From positions 186,001 to 250,000 of the forward strand of contig NZ_JAQPCG010000002.1 in the NCBI RefSeq assembly GCF_028464145.1: 64,000 nt of DNA, in the 5' to 3' direction. The position numbers and the translations under genes were made by a program. This document shows positions 1 to 7,776 of this stretch, one piece after another. The DNA is from Maribacter sp. PR1 (GTDB taxonomy: Bacteria; Bacteroidota; Bacteroidia; Flavobacteriales; Flavobacteriaceae). The first letter of the stretch is position 1. Each line of letters starts with the position of its first letter. The notes below the pieces were generated by a model, which saw only the letters and a program-made list of their open reading frames with translations, was not told the origin of the DNA and searched no databases.

Positions 1-219
1 GGCATAGCATAAGAATGAAAATGACCAAAAATGGTAATGAATAGTTTTTTCTACCTTTCATGAACGGAGTTTTAGTTGGGTAATCAAGATACGTAATATT
101 GTCCGTTGGTCGGTGTGCGTACTAAAATCAATTGTGCAGTCTTTAACGGATATACCTTACAAAATTCAAAAAACAGAAATTAAAGATATTGAAGGTCAAA
201 GAACAATAAATAGGAGCCT

Positions 220-879
220 ATGAACATGCAGGAAATGAAAAGTACGGTAATGGAAGCTGGCAAGGAAACGATGCAGAAAGTTAATCACTTTGCCAAGTTG
301 GAACGTTTTATCGCTGCGGTATTGACACTGACACCCTTCATATTGTTTATAGTGGACGATAGTTACACCCAAGGCCTACGGGATAGTATTAGCAATTATG
401 TGTTTATGGAAAGGAGCTACTGGTTTGGAAGTTTATTGACCTTGGCCGGGGCGCTTTTCATCTTCAATGGTGCGCAACATCTGGGGGTACAACAATTTGC
501 CCAGATTTCCAAAGCGGAAAGCCGCTTTGGGAAAGGGTATAATATTATCTTTGGTCTGGCTTTGTTCGGGGTGCTCTTTTTTGACCATGAAAATTACACC
601 ATATTACATTATGTCTTTGCCATTATATTCTTTGTAGGCTGTGCCTTGGCCATGATAGTGACCAGGGAAACTCCGCTGAATACTTGGGGCGATGTTCTTG
701 GCACCCTTACCCTCCTGTCCCTGGGAGTTCATTTTCTGCTAGAGTATGTTATTTGGAAAAACGATAATCCTTTTTCCCTATTATGGGCAGAGTGGGCAGG
801 ACTTTTATTGATTGCGGTCTATTTTATTGCAGAGTCCATGCATCGGGATGAACGGGAGAAAAAAGTTGGGATACATTAA
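220..879 (+). CDS. Multi-pass inner-membrane protein, function unknown
   Basis: A 219-residue protein with a short charged N-terminus (about 30 residues) and about six hydrophobic segments spread from residue 30 to 208, ending in a charged tail. No catalytic or transport motif was recognised. An AGGAG ribosome binding site lies six bases before the ATG, which supports this start; a second ATG two codons later is also possible. It faces the DUF3500 gene on the other strand, and a hairpin lies between the two stop codons. It could belong to one of the DUF998/DUF-type small membrane families, but I cannot name one with confidence. Confidence 0.75.
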   Translation: MNMQEMKSTVMEAGKETMQKVNHFAKLERFIAAVLTLTPFILFIVDDSYTQGLRDSISNYVFMERSYWFGSLLTLAGALFIFNGAQHLGVQQFAQISKAESRFGKGYNIIFGLALFGVLFFDHENYTILHYVFAIIFFVGCALAMIVTRETPLNTWGDVLGTLTLLSLGVHFLLEYVIWKNDNPFSLLWAEWAGLLLIAVYFIAESMHRDEREKKVGIH

Positions 880-920
880 CTATATGTAGGTTTAGTTTTT
901 TATACAAACCCTATAGTTAA
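876..920. terminator. Bidirectional hairpin between convergent genes
   Basis: TTAACTATA at 876-884 pairs perfectly with TATAGTTAA at 912-920. GGTTT (889-893) can also pair with AAACC (906-910), which leaves a T-rich loop. The hairpin overlaps the stop codon of the upstream plus-strand gene and lies just past the end of the minus-strand DUF3500 gene, so it could end transcription from both sides. There is no long T run outside the stem. Confidence 0.5.
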
Positions 921-929
921 TCCATAAAC

Positions 930-1934
930 TTAGTGCGAATGTTTATGATTGGCGTAGTGTTCCTTTAGCAAGTCCCTGCCAAAATCTCCATCAAAATCCC
1001 GCCATACGGAATGTATATGGTTGGCGTTGTTTTGACTATTGTCAAATTCAATCAGAAAGGTTTTCCCTTGTATGCGGTAGTAATGTGCTTTTCCAAGGGT
1101 TGTGGCCCCCGCCCAAGCAAACAGTAGCTCGTCCATTTCTTCATTGCGGATGCTGCTCATACGATTCATGGCCTGTTCGGCAGGAATTGTGGAGGCATAT
1201 TCGTAAATAAGGTCCATAAGCAATTTTTTCTGTGGGTTGGTTAGGTTACCGACCAATATGCCTTCTGGGGCTAGTTTTTCCGCAGTTGGTTTGTTGTAAC
1301 TCACAATATCGTTATAGGCCTTTTCATTAAAAATGGCCTTCTTTCGCTGTTCCTTGTTGAGCATATTTATAAGTTGTAACCCCAAATCTTCCTCGTTTAC
1401 CAAAGGGCTAAAACCTTTCCGTTCCCCTTCCGAAATCCGTCCAGGGTTGGAACCAAAGAACCTTGGCGTATACGAAACGCTATCCGCTACAGTGGTAAAA
1501 TGTAGCGATATATGATGCCCTGCAAAGGTCCACATCCATACATCATCCTGTGCTGGATTTCCGTAAATGGAAACATAATACCGTTCCGGATCACGATACA
1601 CGGGATCGCCGGAACTGGCCGCCAATACCTTTTCTAAAGCAATGATTTCGGTGGTTTGTTGATACCCGGACGCACTTAGGGACGATTGAAGCAATTGATG
1701 CACCAAGGCTTTTTGGTTGGTACTAAGTTCTTTTAAGGGCAGTCCTTGCCGCTCAAAGGAACTCCAAGGTAAAAAGTGAAAATCATCTCGTGTGTCCGCA
1801 TTGAAATCTTGAACAATGGTTGCTTTTTGTTCTGCTGACAAAGAATTTATAAATCGCTTGGCAATGGTTACATCTTGGGAAAATCCCCAAAAGGGAAAAA
1901 CGGCAACCAACAGTGTAAGGATACTTTTTTTCAT
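930..1934 (-). CDS. Exported DUF3500 family protein
   Basis: A 334-residue protein with a Sec signal peptide (residues 1-19, cleavage after GFS). It resembles DUF3500: an N-terminal helical part, the block 'WMWTFAGHHISLHF' near residues 132-145, and 'PRFFGSNPG' shortly after. The C-terminus repeats the theme with 'FLIEFDNSQNNANHIHSVWRD' and ends in a His-rich tail (HKHSH). The function of the family is not established. The conserved His and Asp residues could suggest metal or substrate binding, but that is inference. It is monocistronic, with a 15-bp palindrome close before its start. Confidence 0.8.
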   Translation of the reverse strand: MKKSILTLLVAVFPFWGFSQDVTIAKRFINSLSAEQKATIVQDFNADTRDDFHFLPWSSFERQGLPLKELSTNQKALVHQLLQSSLSASGYQQTTEIIALEKVLAASSGDPVYRDPERYYVSIYGNPAQDDVWMWTFAGHHISLHFTTVADSVSYTPRFFGSNPGRISEGERKGFSPLVNEEDLGLQLINMLNKEQRKKAIFNEKAYNDIVSYNKPTAEKLAPEGILVGNLTNPQKKLLMDLIYEYASTIPAEQAMNRMSSIRNEEMDELLFAWAGATTLGKAHYYRIQGKTFLIEFDNSQNNANHIHSVWRDFDGDFGRDLLKEHYANHKHSH

Positions 1935-1953
1935 CTTACTATGAATTTAAGTT

Positions 1954-1968
1954 ACCTAATGATTAGGT
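1954..1968. promoter_or_regulatory. Perfect palindrome before the DUF3500 gene (possible operator)
   Basis: ACCTAAT-G-ATTAGGT is a perfect inverted repeat with 7-bp arms and one central base, centred about 27 nt upstream of the minus-strand ATG at 1934. Its size and position fit an operator for a dimeric repressor, or a small hairpin in the 5' leader. No second copy was noticed in the window, and no regulator gene is adjacent. Confidence 0.35.
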
Positions 1969-2277
1969 TGTTGTAAGATATTGATTTTTAAATACTTTTA
2001 GCAAATGTGCAGTATGTCCTTTTCCTGAGGTGTATCGATTTCAAATTAGCAAGAAACTTATTACATGTTGCCAATTTTATTTTATGGGTCAATTAATAAT
2101 TCTATTCGGTTCCCCCATCTTTTTTAAAAAAATATTAGAGTTTCTTTTGCGTATTATTTTTTCTTGGCATAAAGGATACTCCGTTCTAAATTCTGTTAAT
2201 TAATAATTCAACAATGAATGCAGTGTAAAATATGTAGGTGGAAATTGGAAAGAACTTTCTTAGAGGCTTTCTAATAG
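1969..2277. other. AT-rich intergenic stretch
   Basis: This 309-base stretch lies between the upstream side of the DUF3500 gene and the 3' end of the small minus-strand gene. It is AT-rich and I see no open frame, repeat or RNA signature in it. It should contain the promoter of the DUF3500 gene, but I could not find a convincing TTG-N19-TAnnTTTG pair. Confidence 0.5.
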
Positions 2278-2490
2278 TCAATTAGCATTAACCTCCTGCT
2301 TTCTGAGCAGGTTTTGGAACAATGCTACCGTTCGCTCTTGGTAGGCCTCTGGAATACGGCCCCCGATTATCCATTCGTATTTAATCCCTTTTCTGCTCCG
2401 GAGCTTAAACTCGTCCTTAAGGCATAGCAGCGCTTCTTCCCTAGTACTTTCGTCCATTTGTTTGAACAGCTTTCTAATGTTATCGGTCAT
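2278..2490 (-). CDS. Small hypothetical protein (70 aa)
   Basis: Short soluble protein beginning MTDNIRKLFKQ, rich in charged residues, with a central 'KYEWIIGGRIPEAYQERT' segment and no signal or membrane segment. The open frame extends to a TTG at 2523. That codon lies upstream of a -7 element at 2510-2517 on the same strand, so it should not be in the transcript, and the ATG at 2490 is preferred. I do not recognise the family. The clean start, promoter-like element and codon use suggest a real gene. Confidence 0.6.
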   Translation of the reverse strand: MTDNIRKLFKQMDESTREEALLCLKDEFKLRSRKGIKYEWIIGGRIPEAYQERTVALFQNLLRKQEVNAN

Positions 2491-2509
2491 GGTAGGTTTG
2501 GGTAAGCAC

Positions 2510-2517
2510 CAAATATA
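2510..2517 (-). promoter_or_regulatory. -7 promoter element (TATATTTG)
   Basis: On the minus strand this reads TATATTTG, an exact match to the Bacteroidota -7 consensus TAnnTTTG, 20 bp before the ATG of the small gene at 2490. The -33 position, 19 bases further upstream, has TTT instead of TTG. Confidence 0.45.
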
Positions 2518-2629
2518 TTTCAAATTTAGATTTTGAAAAATTTTAATCGTTGTATTGGAACACTAAAATTAACGCAATCCATTTTTTACGAGGAGTCAAC
2601 ACGTCCAAATCTACCGGTACCCGAAGAGT

Positions 2630-4033
2630 TTATTCGTGGGTATCGGTCAATTCGAACTCGTCCTTCATCATTTTTATGACATTGATCAAGGATCTGGTGT
2701 TATGATAGTTGACCTTCCAAATCTGGGCCTTGGCCCTTTTTTTGGCTTCGGGGCTCGTATCCAACCCAGCGTCGTACCAACCACCATAGGTCTGGTCTAA
2801 TAAATAGCTTTGGATATAGTGCCACTGTTTCTCGAACAACTCATAATATTTTGGTTCCTCGGGATACAATTTGGATAACAATAAAAGGGTGTTGAGGCAT
2901 TCCGCTTGTGTCCACCATACTTTTCGGTCGTCCTCTATGGTCCTGTCCTTGTTATCCCAATAATAACCCCCCTCATAAAATCCCCCTTTTGCATCATCCC
3001 AGCCCCAATCCAGCGCATGGTCCACCATTTTTTTTGTTTTTTTCATGGTAACGGAATCCTGTTTCTTTCCCAACACATGGGAGGTTTCCAAGAGTAGAAA
3101 AGCGGTCTCCACATCATGACCAAAGGAGACATGGTCCAAGAAGAAGTTTTCTTTTCGAGCGGCTTCCGTAGAATCTTTATAGGAGACAGGTGTCCAATCC
3201 CTTTGTAAATGCAGGGTCAAGTAGCCTATTTCTGTAGTTATCGTATCCCGAATCAACAAAAAAAGTTCCTCTAAGCGTTCCTTGACCAAGGCATTGGGCC
3301 AGACTTCATACAGGGCGGTAAAACTTTCCATGAGATGAATGGAGGAGTTTTGGTCCTTCCAATCCTTCCTTATAAAATTATCATAAGTGTTATCATTTTC
3401 GGTGACTTCCAACATCCATGAACCATCCATTTGCAACACGTCAAAATAGCCGCCATTTTCAGGATCATGGGCATGTTCCTCCAACCATTGGAAGGTTTTT
3501 TTTGCCATATTCAATGCTGCGGTATCTTTTGAAACTTTGTAATAGGTGGCCAGTCCATAGATGGCAAAGGAATTTCCATAAGCGCTCTTCCCTGATGATA
3601 GCAATTGTAAGGAATCTCCAGAGATACCCAAAAGGGTGTGGAAACCGCCGTGTTCCTCATCCCACATTTCGTCCCTTAAGAATTCGAAGCCATGTTTTGC
3701 GATACGTTCGTAGTTGGGGTCATCATAGTACAGGGCCAAGGTGGAGGCCGTCCAAACATGCCGCGCCTGACTCACCAACATTTTGTTCTGTGGGCCTACT
3801 TTGTCCCATTTATAATCAAAATCCGACCAAAACCCTCCGTTTGTACTATCAATCGTCTTGGGATACCAGACGTTCGACAAGGTATCCAAGGAAGCTTCGA
3901 ATTCTGAAAGCAGTTCTTTTTTGGTATCCGTGGTTTTCGTTGCTTTTTCCGTGCACGAAAAGGATAGGAGCAATACGAACAGGACTAAAAATGGATAGGA
4001 ATTACGTAGTAGGTAAGTGCGGACTAAAATCAT
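2630..4033 (-). CDS. Exported AGE-family sugar epimerase/isomerase (lipoprotein)
   Basis: A 467-residue protein resembling the N-acylglucosamine 2-epimerase/cellobiose 2-epimerase family, an (alpha/alpha)6 barrel that interconverts sugars epimeric at C2. The usual pattern is visible: 'FWSDFDYKWD' near residue 68, 'VSQARHVWTAS' near 87-97, 'DHVSFGHDVETAFLLLE' with the conserved histidine around 300, and 'VNYHNTRSLINVI' near the C-terminus. Family members are usually cytoplasmic. This one starts with a signal peptide ending in a lipobox (LLSFSC), so it should be a lipid-anchored periplasmic or surface protein. It lies downstream of a sulfatase lipoprotein on the same strand, across a 250-bp repeat-bearing gap. 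Glycan processing outside the cytoplasm is likely; the substrate is unknown. Confidence 0.85.
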   Translation of the reverse strand: MILVRTYLLRNSYPFLVLFVLLLSFSCTEKATKTTDTKKELLSEFEASLDTLSNVWYPKTIDSTNGGFWSDFDYKWDKVGPQNKMLVSQARHVWTASTLALYYDDPNYERIAKHGFEFLRDEMWDEEHGGFHTLLGISGDSLQLLSSGKSAYGNSFAIYGLATYYKVSKDTAALNMAKKTFQWLEEHAHDPENGGYFDVLQMDGSWMLEVTENDNTYDNFIRKDWKDQNSSIHLMESFTALYEVWPNALVKERLEELFLLIRDTITTEIGYLTLHLQRDWTPVSYKDSTEAARKENFFLDHVSFGHDVETAFLLLETSHVLGKKQDSVTMKKTKKMVDHALDWGWDDAKGGFYEGGYYWDNKDRTIEDDRKVWWTQAECLNTLLLLSKLYPEEPKYYELFEKQWHYIQSYLLDQTYGGWYDAGLDTSPEAKKRAKAQIWKVNYHNTRSLINVIKMMKDEFELTDTHE

Positions 4034-4108
4034 ATTTTGGCGTACGGATGATCTTAGATAAAGCTAATGAATTATTCCAAAAAATGTAAGGCCCTTTTTT
4101 TGGTGGAC

Positions 4109-4246
4109 TTCTCACGCTCGTGGCCCTCGGTTCGAAATGACGGCTGGCTCCTTTTTGTCATTCCTACAGCGTCCCGATAACTATCGGGACAACGAGGAGT
4201 CTCGTTTTTGGATTTCTCACGCTCGTTGCCCTCGGTTCGAAATGAC
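4109..4246. repeat. Intergenic repeat pair with a palindrome between copies
   Basis: A 33-base unit beginning TTCTCACGCTCGT and ending TTCGAAATGAC occurs at 4109-4141 and again at 4214-4246 with one mismatch. Between the copies lies the perfect palindrome GTCCCGATAACTATCGGGAC (4171-4190). The stretch also holds an open frame of 64 codons, whose repeated 'SFRTEG.EREKS' is a translation of the DNA repeat and not a gene. Such short repeats are scattered between genes in many flavobacterial genomes. Confidence 0.75.
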
Positions 4247-4280
4247 ATTTTAGGTTTTATAAACAATACAAATGACTAAT

Positions 4281-5837
4281 TTATTTTAACAACCCACGCT
4301 CAATCTTCGGAATCCGAAAACGTTCGGTTTCCGCATTAATGTGTTCGGCTTCAAAAATAGCAGCGGCCCTTTCCAAAATCTCTGGGTGTTCTTCCGCTAC
4401 ATTGTTCGTTTCGGCCAAATCGGTTTTTAGATTGTACAGTTCCAGGGTAGGATCTTCATCATCCTTTAGGTGTTGTCGCACCACCTTCCATTCGTTCATG
4501 CGTATGGCTACTTGCCCACCGTATTCTGGAAATTCCCAGTAGAGAAAATCATGAGGTTGTTGCCCTTCTTGCTGTAACAAGGTCGGTAAAAAGCTGATAC
4601 CGTCCGTATCGGCAGGTTTTTCAACCCCCACAATATCGGACAAGGTAGCCATCAGGTCATACTGAACCGAAATATGGTCCGTTTGTGTGCCAGGTTTTAT
4701 ATGGCCGGGCCAACTGGCAATCATAGGAACACGAATACCCCCTTCATATACAAACCCCTTGCCTTTACCGCGTTCCTCCCCAAAAGGACCAGAGCTATTG
4801 AAAAATTCACCATCTGTACCTCCGGTAAATGTTACTCCATTATCGGAACTAAAGACAATCAGAGTGTTTTCATAAAGGCCTTCTTTTTTAAGATGGGCGA
4901 TGAGTTTGCCCACGTTTTCGTCCAAATAGGAAATCATGGCGGCATATCCTGCCCTGGGATTTTGGTGTGGAAAATAGCCCTTGTCCCCAAGATAGGGTTC
5001 TTCGGGACCAAACTTTTCCTTGTAATAGTCTACCCAGCGTTGAGGTGCCTGTATGGCATTGTGGGGTATGGGCGTAGCCCAATAGAAAAAGAAAGGATTT
5101 TTTTGTTGGTCAGAAATAAAGTTGACCATCTGCTCGAACATCAGGTCGGGAGCGTAATCCGTAAGCGTATAATCGGCATAGCTTTCAGGGTCGTTGGGGT
5201 CGGTTCCATCCGGAAATTTAGTGGAAGGGGCAATGGTGTCGTTTTGTAAATGAACCCGGTTTTCATTGTGGTAGAGATGCAGGGGATAATAGGTATGCGC
5301 CTGCCGCTGACAGTTGTAGCCGTAGAAAAAGTCGAACCCCATTTTGGTAGGGATAGACGCTGTATGTGGAGCGCCTAAGCCCCACTTTCCGACCATTCCC
5401 GTGGTATATCCCTGCTCCTTCAATTTTTGTGGTAGCAAAACGGTATTCGAGGGTATGGGTCGCTGCCCTTCCAAGGTAGAATCTTTGGCCATCGCCCTAT
5501 AATTCCAGACATCGCCCCGCACGCCCCACTCATCGTTACCGCGTATAAATGCGTGACCGGAATGCTTTCCAGTCAACAACATATAGCGGGCCGGGGCGCA
5601 TACCGGGGCACTGGTATAATGTTGGGTAAACAACATTCCGTTATGGGCCAGGGCATCGATATTTGGGGTTTCGATTTTTTCCTGCCCATAAACACCAAGC
5701 TCGCCATAGCCCAAATCATCCGCAAGAATGTAAATGATGTTTGGCTTAACTGTAGCGGAGGTTTCCTCGGTTTTTTGCTCTTTGCAACTTAATGGCAATA
5801 GGAACAGAACGGGCAGAAGATAAAGGGTTGATTTCAT
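4281..5837 (-). CDS. Type I sulfatase, exported lipoprotein
   Basis: A 518-residue arylsulfatase-type enzyme that would remove sulfate esters from a glycan. It has a signal peptide with lipobox (LLPLSC, Cys18), metal-ligand aspartates in 'ADDLGYGELG' (residues 39-48), and the formylglycine motif C80-A-P-A-R84 followed by 'LLTGKHSGH'. 'GKWGLG' near 151 and 'SSDNG' near 330 complete the active site. The motif has Cys, so the enzyme needs maturation to formylglycine. No radical-SAM maturase lies in the window, and the FGE-like protein nearby lacks the catalytic cysteines. It lies upstream of the exported epimerase on the same strand, consistent with sulfated polysaccharide use. The substrate cannot be read from sequence. 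Confidence 0.92.
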   Translation of the reverse strand: MKSTLYLLPVLFLLPLSCKEQKTEETSATVKPNIIYILADDLGYGELGVYGQEKIETPNIDALAHNGMLFTQHYTSAPVCAPARYMLLTGKHSGHAFIRGNDEWGVRGDVWNYRAMAKDSTLEGQRPIPSNTVLLPQKLKEQGYTTGMVGKWGLGAPHTASIPTKMGFDFFYGYNCQRQAHTYYPLHLYHNENRVHLQNDTIAPSTKFPDGTDPNDPESYADYTLTDYAPDLMFEQMVNFISDQQKNPFFFYWATPIPHNAIQAPQRWVDYYKEKFGPEEPYLGDKGYFPHQNPRAGYAAMISYLDENVGKLIAHLKKEGLYENTLIVFSSDNGVTFTGGTDGEFFNSSGPFGEERGKGKGFVYEGGIRVPMIASWPGHIKPGTQTDHISVQYDLMATLSDIVGVEKPADTDGISFLPTLLQQEGQQPHDFLYWEFPEYGGQVAIRMNEWKVVRQHLKDDEDPTLELYNLKTDLAETNNVAEEHPEILERAAAIFEAEHINAETERFRIPKIERGLLK

Positions 5838-6002
5838 GGATTATGTTTTCTGTGTCTACAAGCTACTAAAAAACTTTTTTGCACGGTTAAAACATCAAGT
5901 ATTAAGTTTTGAGTCAATAATCAACTTAAAAAATCGATATATTTTGAATCAATCATAAAATGATTTGTTTGATGCCTTAGGAACCAAAACAAAATAAGCA
6001 AT

Positions 6003-6710
6003 ATGTCAAATCAAGAAAAAAAACCATCCGAAGACCAAAAGAGTAAACTACCCTTGGTCATCTCCCTGCTTCTGGTGGTAGGCATTGTCGTTTCTTATTT
6101 TGTTTTCCCCGAAGTACAATCCTTTTTTAATGAAGCCTGGGACGTTCTGACGAGCGACGATGAGGAACGCATAAAATCTTGGGTCAGTGGGTTTGGATGG
6201 ATGGGTCCTGTAGTTCTGGTATTGACTATGATAGCTCAAATGTTTCTATTGGTCATTCCTACGGTATTATTAATGGTGGTATCCATTTTGGCCTATGGGC
6301 CTCTTTGGGGAAGTCTGATTATTTTCGCAGCAGTATTTGCTGCGTCTTCAGTAGGATACCTAATCGGGGGTTACTTTGGAAGCTCTTTGGTGAATAAAAT
6401 TATAGGAAAGAAATCGGAGCAAAAAGTAGAAGACTTTTTGGACGATTATGGTTTTTGGGCGGTCATTATGACGCGCCTCAATCCTTTTTTATCCAATGAT
6501 GCGATCAGTTTTGTAGGTGGACTTTTGCAGATGGGCTATTGGAAGTTTATCGGGGCGACCTTGGTGGGTATTGCCCCTTTGACCCTCTTTATTGCCTATT
6601 TCGGGGGTTCCACGGACGGATTAAAAACAGGGTTACTCTGGGGTTCTCTGGTGAGTTTGGTCGCCTTCGGCCTATATGTTTGGTGGGACAAAAAACTGAG
6701 GGATAAATAA
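6003..6710 (+). CDS. TVP38/TMEM64 family membrane protein (VTT domain)
   Basis: A 235-residue integral membrane protein: a charged N-terminus, one membrane segment at about 18-36, and then the VTT (DedA-like) domain. The domain shows 'GWMGPVVLVLTMIAQMFLLVIP', the re-entrant glycine pattern 'ASSVGYLIGGYFG', and the typical 'VIMTRLNPFLSNDAISFVGGLLQMGYWKF' followed by 'GIAPLTLFIAYFG'. Family members have been linked to lipid scrambling or membrane homeostasis, but the substrate of this one is unknown. It is divergent from the sulfatase and is followed by an independent gene. Confidence 0.85.
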   Translation: MSNQEKKPSEDQKSKLPLVISLLLVVGIVVSYFVFPEVQSFFNEAWDVLTSDDEERIKSWVSGFGWMGPVVLVLTMIAQMFLLVIPTVLLMVVSILAYGPLWGSLIIFAAVFAASSVGYLIGGYFGSSLVNKIIGKKSEQKVEDFLDDYGFWAVIMTRLNPFLSNDAISFVGGLLQMGYWKFIGATLVGIAPLTLFIAYFGGSTDGLKTGLLWGSLVSLVAFGLYVWWDKKLRDK

Positions 6711-6833
6711 TAATCCCGGGATTATTGATTGCTGTTATTCAACAAGAATTTATACTCATTCTAGAATTCACCATTCAAAAAACAGATACTTTCTTATATT
6801 TACTAGGAACCATCTAGCGTTTTTCAACAATAC

Positions 6834-7763
6834 ATGAAATCCTTTCAATTAATATTGAGCCTGTTCTTACTATTTTCGTTAAGCCAAGAACCTAAAGGGT
6901 ATACCCAACAATTACCAGGTAGTGCGTTACAGATTGAAATGGTTCCAATTCCTTCCGGAACCTTTATGATGGGAAGTGAAATCCCAGAAGATGAAAATGC
7001 CCACCCTCAGCGAGAAGTTGCTATTGACGGATTTTGGATGTCGTCCAAAGAGATTACCTGGGAGCTTTACAGGGAGTTTTTAAAAAGGGAGCTGGATGCC
7101 TCCGCGATAAAAAGCAAGGAGATGCTTCCTGAAGTAGATGCCGTCATTGGTGCCACAATTCCTTACGTGGATATGGGATTGGGCATGGGCTCAGAGGGTT
7201 CGCTGCCCGTGGGTAATGTTACTGTTTTAGGGGCATCCCAATTTTGTAAATGGCTTTCTGCCTTAACGGGCGTCTATTACCGACTTCCAACAGAGGCGGA
7301 ATGGGAATATGCCGCTAGGGCAGGCAGTGAATCTCCTTATTTTTTTGAGGACGGAAAGGAAATTGGAAAGTATGCCTGGTTTGAAGATAATAGTGATGAT
7401 AGCTATCAAGAAGTCGGGCTAAAAGAACCAAATCCTTGGGGACTCTATGACATGTATGGAAATGTTGCCGAATGGACCTTGGACCAATATCATAAAGAGG
7501 CCTACCAAGGCGAACAAATACTACACCCAGTTTCAAAACCATATCCTACCGTGGTACGAGGAGGTTCCTATAAAGATAAAGCTGAAAGTTTACGGTCATT
7601 TGAACGGATAGGTTCAGACCTTATCTGGAAAGTAAGGGACCCACAATTTCCACAAAGCAAATGGTGGAACACCGATGCAGCCTTTGTTGGATTTAGAATC
7701 GTTAGACCCATAAAACCACCGGACATTCAAGATGACAATTCATTTTGGATTTCTGTAAATTAA
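6834..7763 (+). CDS. Exported FGE/SUMF1-fold protein lacking the catalytic cysteines
   Basis: A 309-residue protein with a signal peptide (about residues 1-24) and the formylglycine-generating-enzyme fold: 'MVPIPSGTFMMGSE' (36-49), 'RLPTEAEWEYAARAGSE' (about 149-165), 'NPWGLYDMYGNVAEWTLD' (about 200-217), 'VVRGGSYKD' (about 239-247), and a terminal 'AFVGFRIVRP'. True FGEs use a Cys pair near the C-terminus (Cys336/Cys341 in the human enzyme). Here the only cysteine is in 'SQFCKWL', so sulfatase maturation is unlikely. The fold is also used for binding and structural roles, as in gliding proteins GldJ/GldK. The gene lies 13 bp before an oxidoreductase gene and forms an operon with it. Confidence 0.82.
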   Translation: MKSFQLILSLFLLFSLSQEPKGYTQQLPGSALQIEMVPIPSGTFMMGSEIPEDENAHPQREVAIDGFWMSSKEITWELYREFLKRELDASAIKSKEMLPEVDAVIGATIPYVDMGLGMGSEGSLPVGNVTVLGASQFCKWLSALTGVYYRLPTEAEWEYAARAGSESPYFFEDGKEIGKYAWFEDNSDDSYQEVGLKEPNPWGLYDMYGNVAEWTLDQYHKEAYQGEQILHPVSKPYPTVVRGGSYKDKAESLRSFERIGSDLIWKVRDPQFPQSKWWNTDAAFVGFRIVRPIKPPDIQDDNSFWISVN

Positions 7764-7776
7764 TAATAACAATACA

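Noticed and set aside
3418-4089. 223-codon plus-strand frame opposite the AGE epimerase gene
   Set aside because: Antisense shadow with no recognisable domain and an Arg/His/Trp-rich composition.
4072-4266. A 64-codon open frame on the minus strand with a repeated SFRTEG-EREKS motif
   Set aside because: The repetition comes from the intergenic DNA repeat itself, and there is no ribosome binding site or protein-like composition.
6834-7763. Calling the FGE-fold gene a sulfatase-maturing enzyme because a sulfatase is nearby
   Set aside because: It lacks the C-terminal cysteine pair needed for catalysis.
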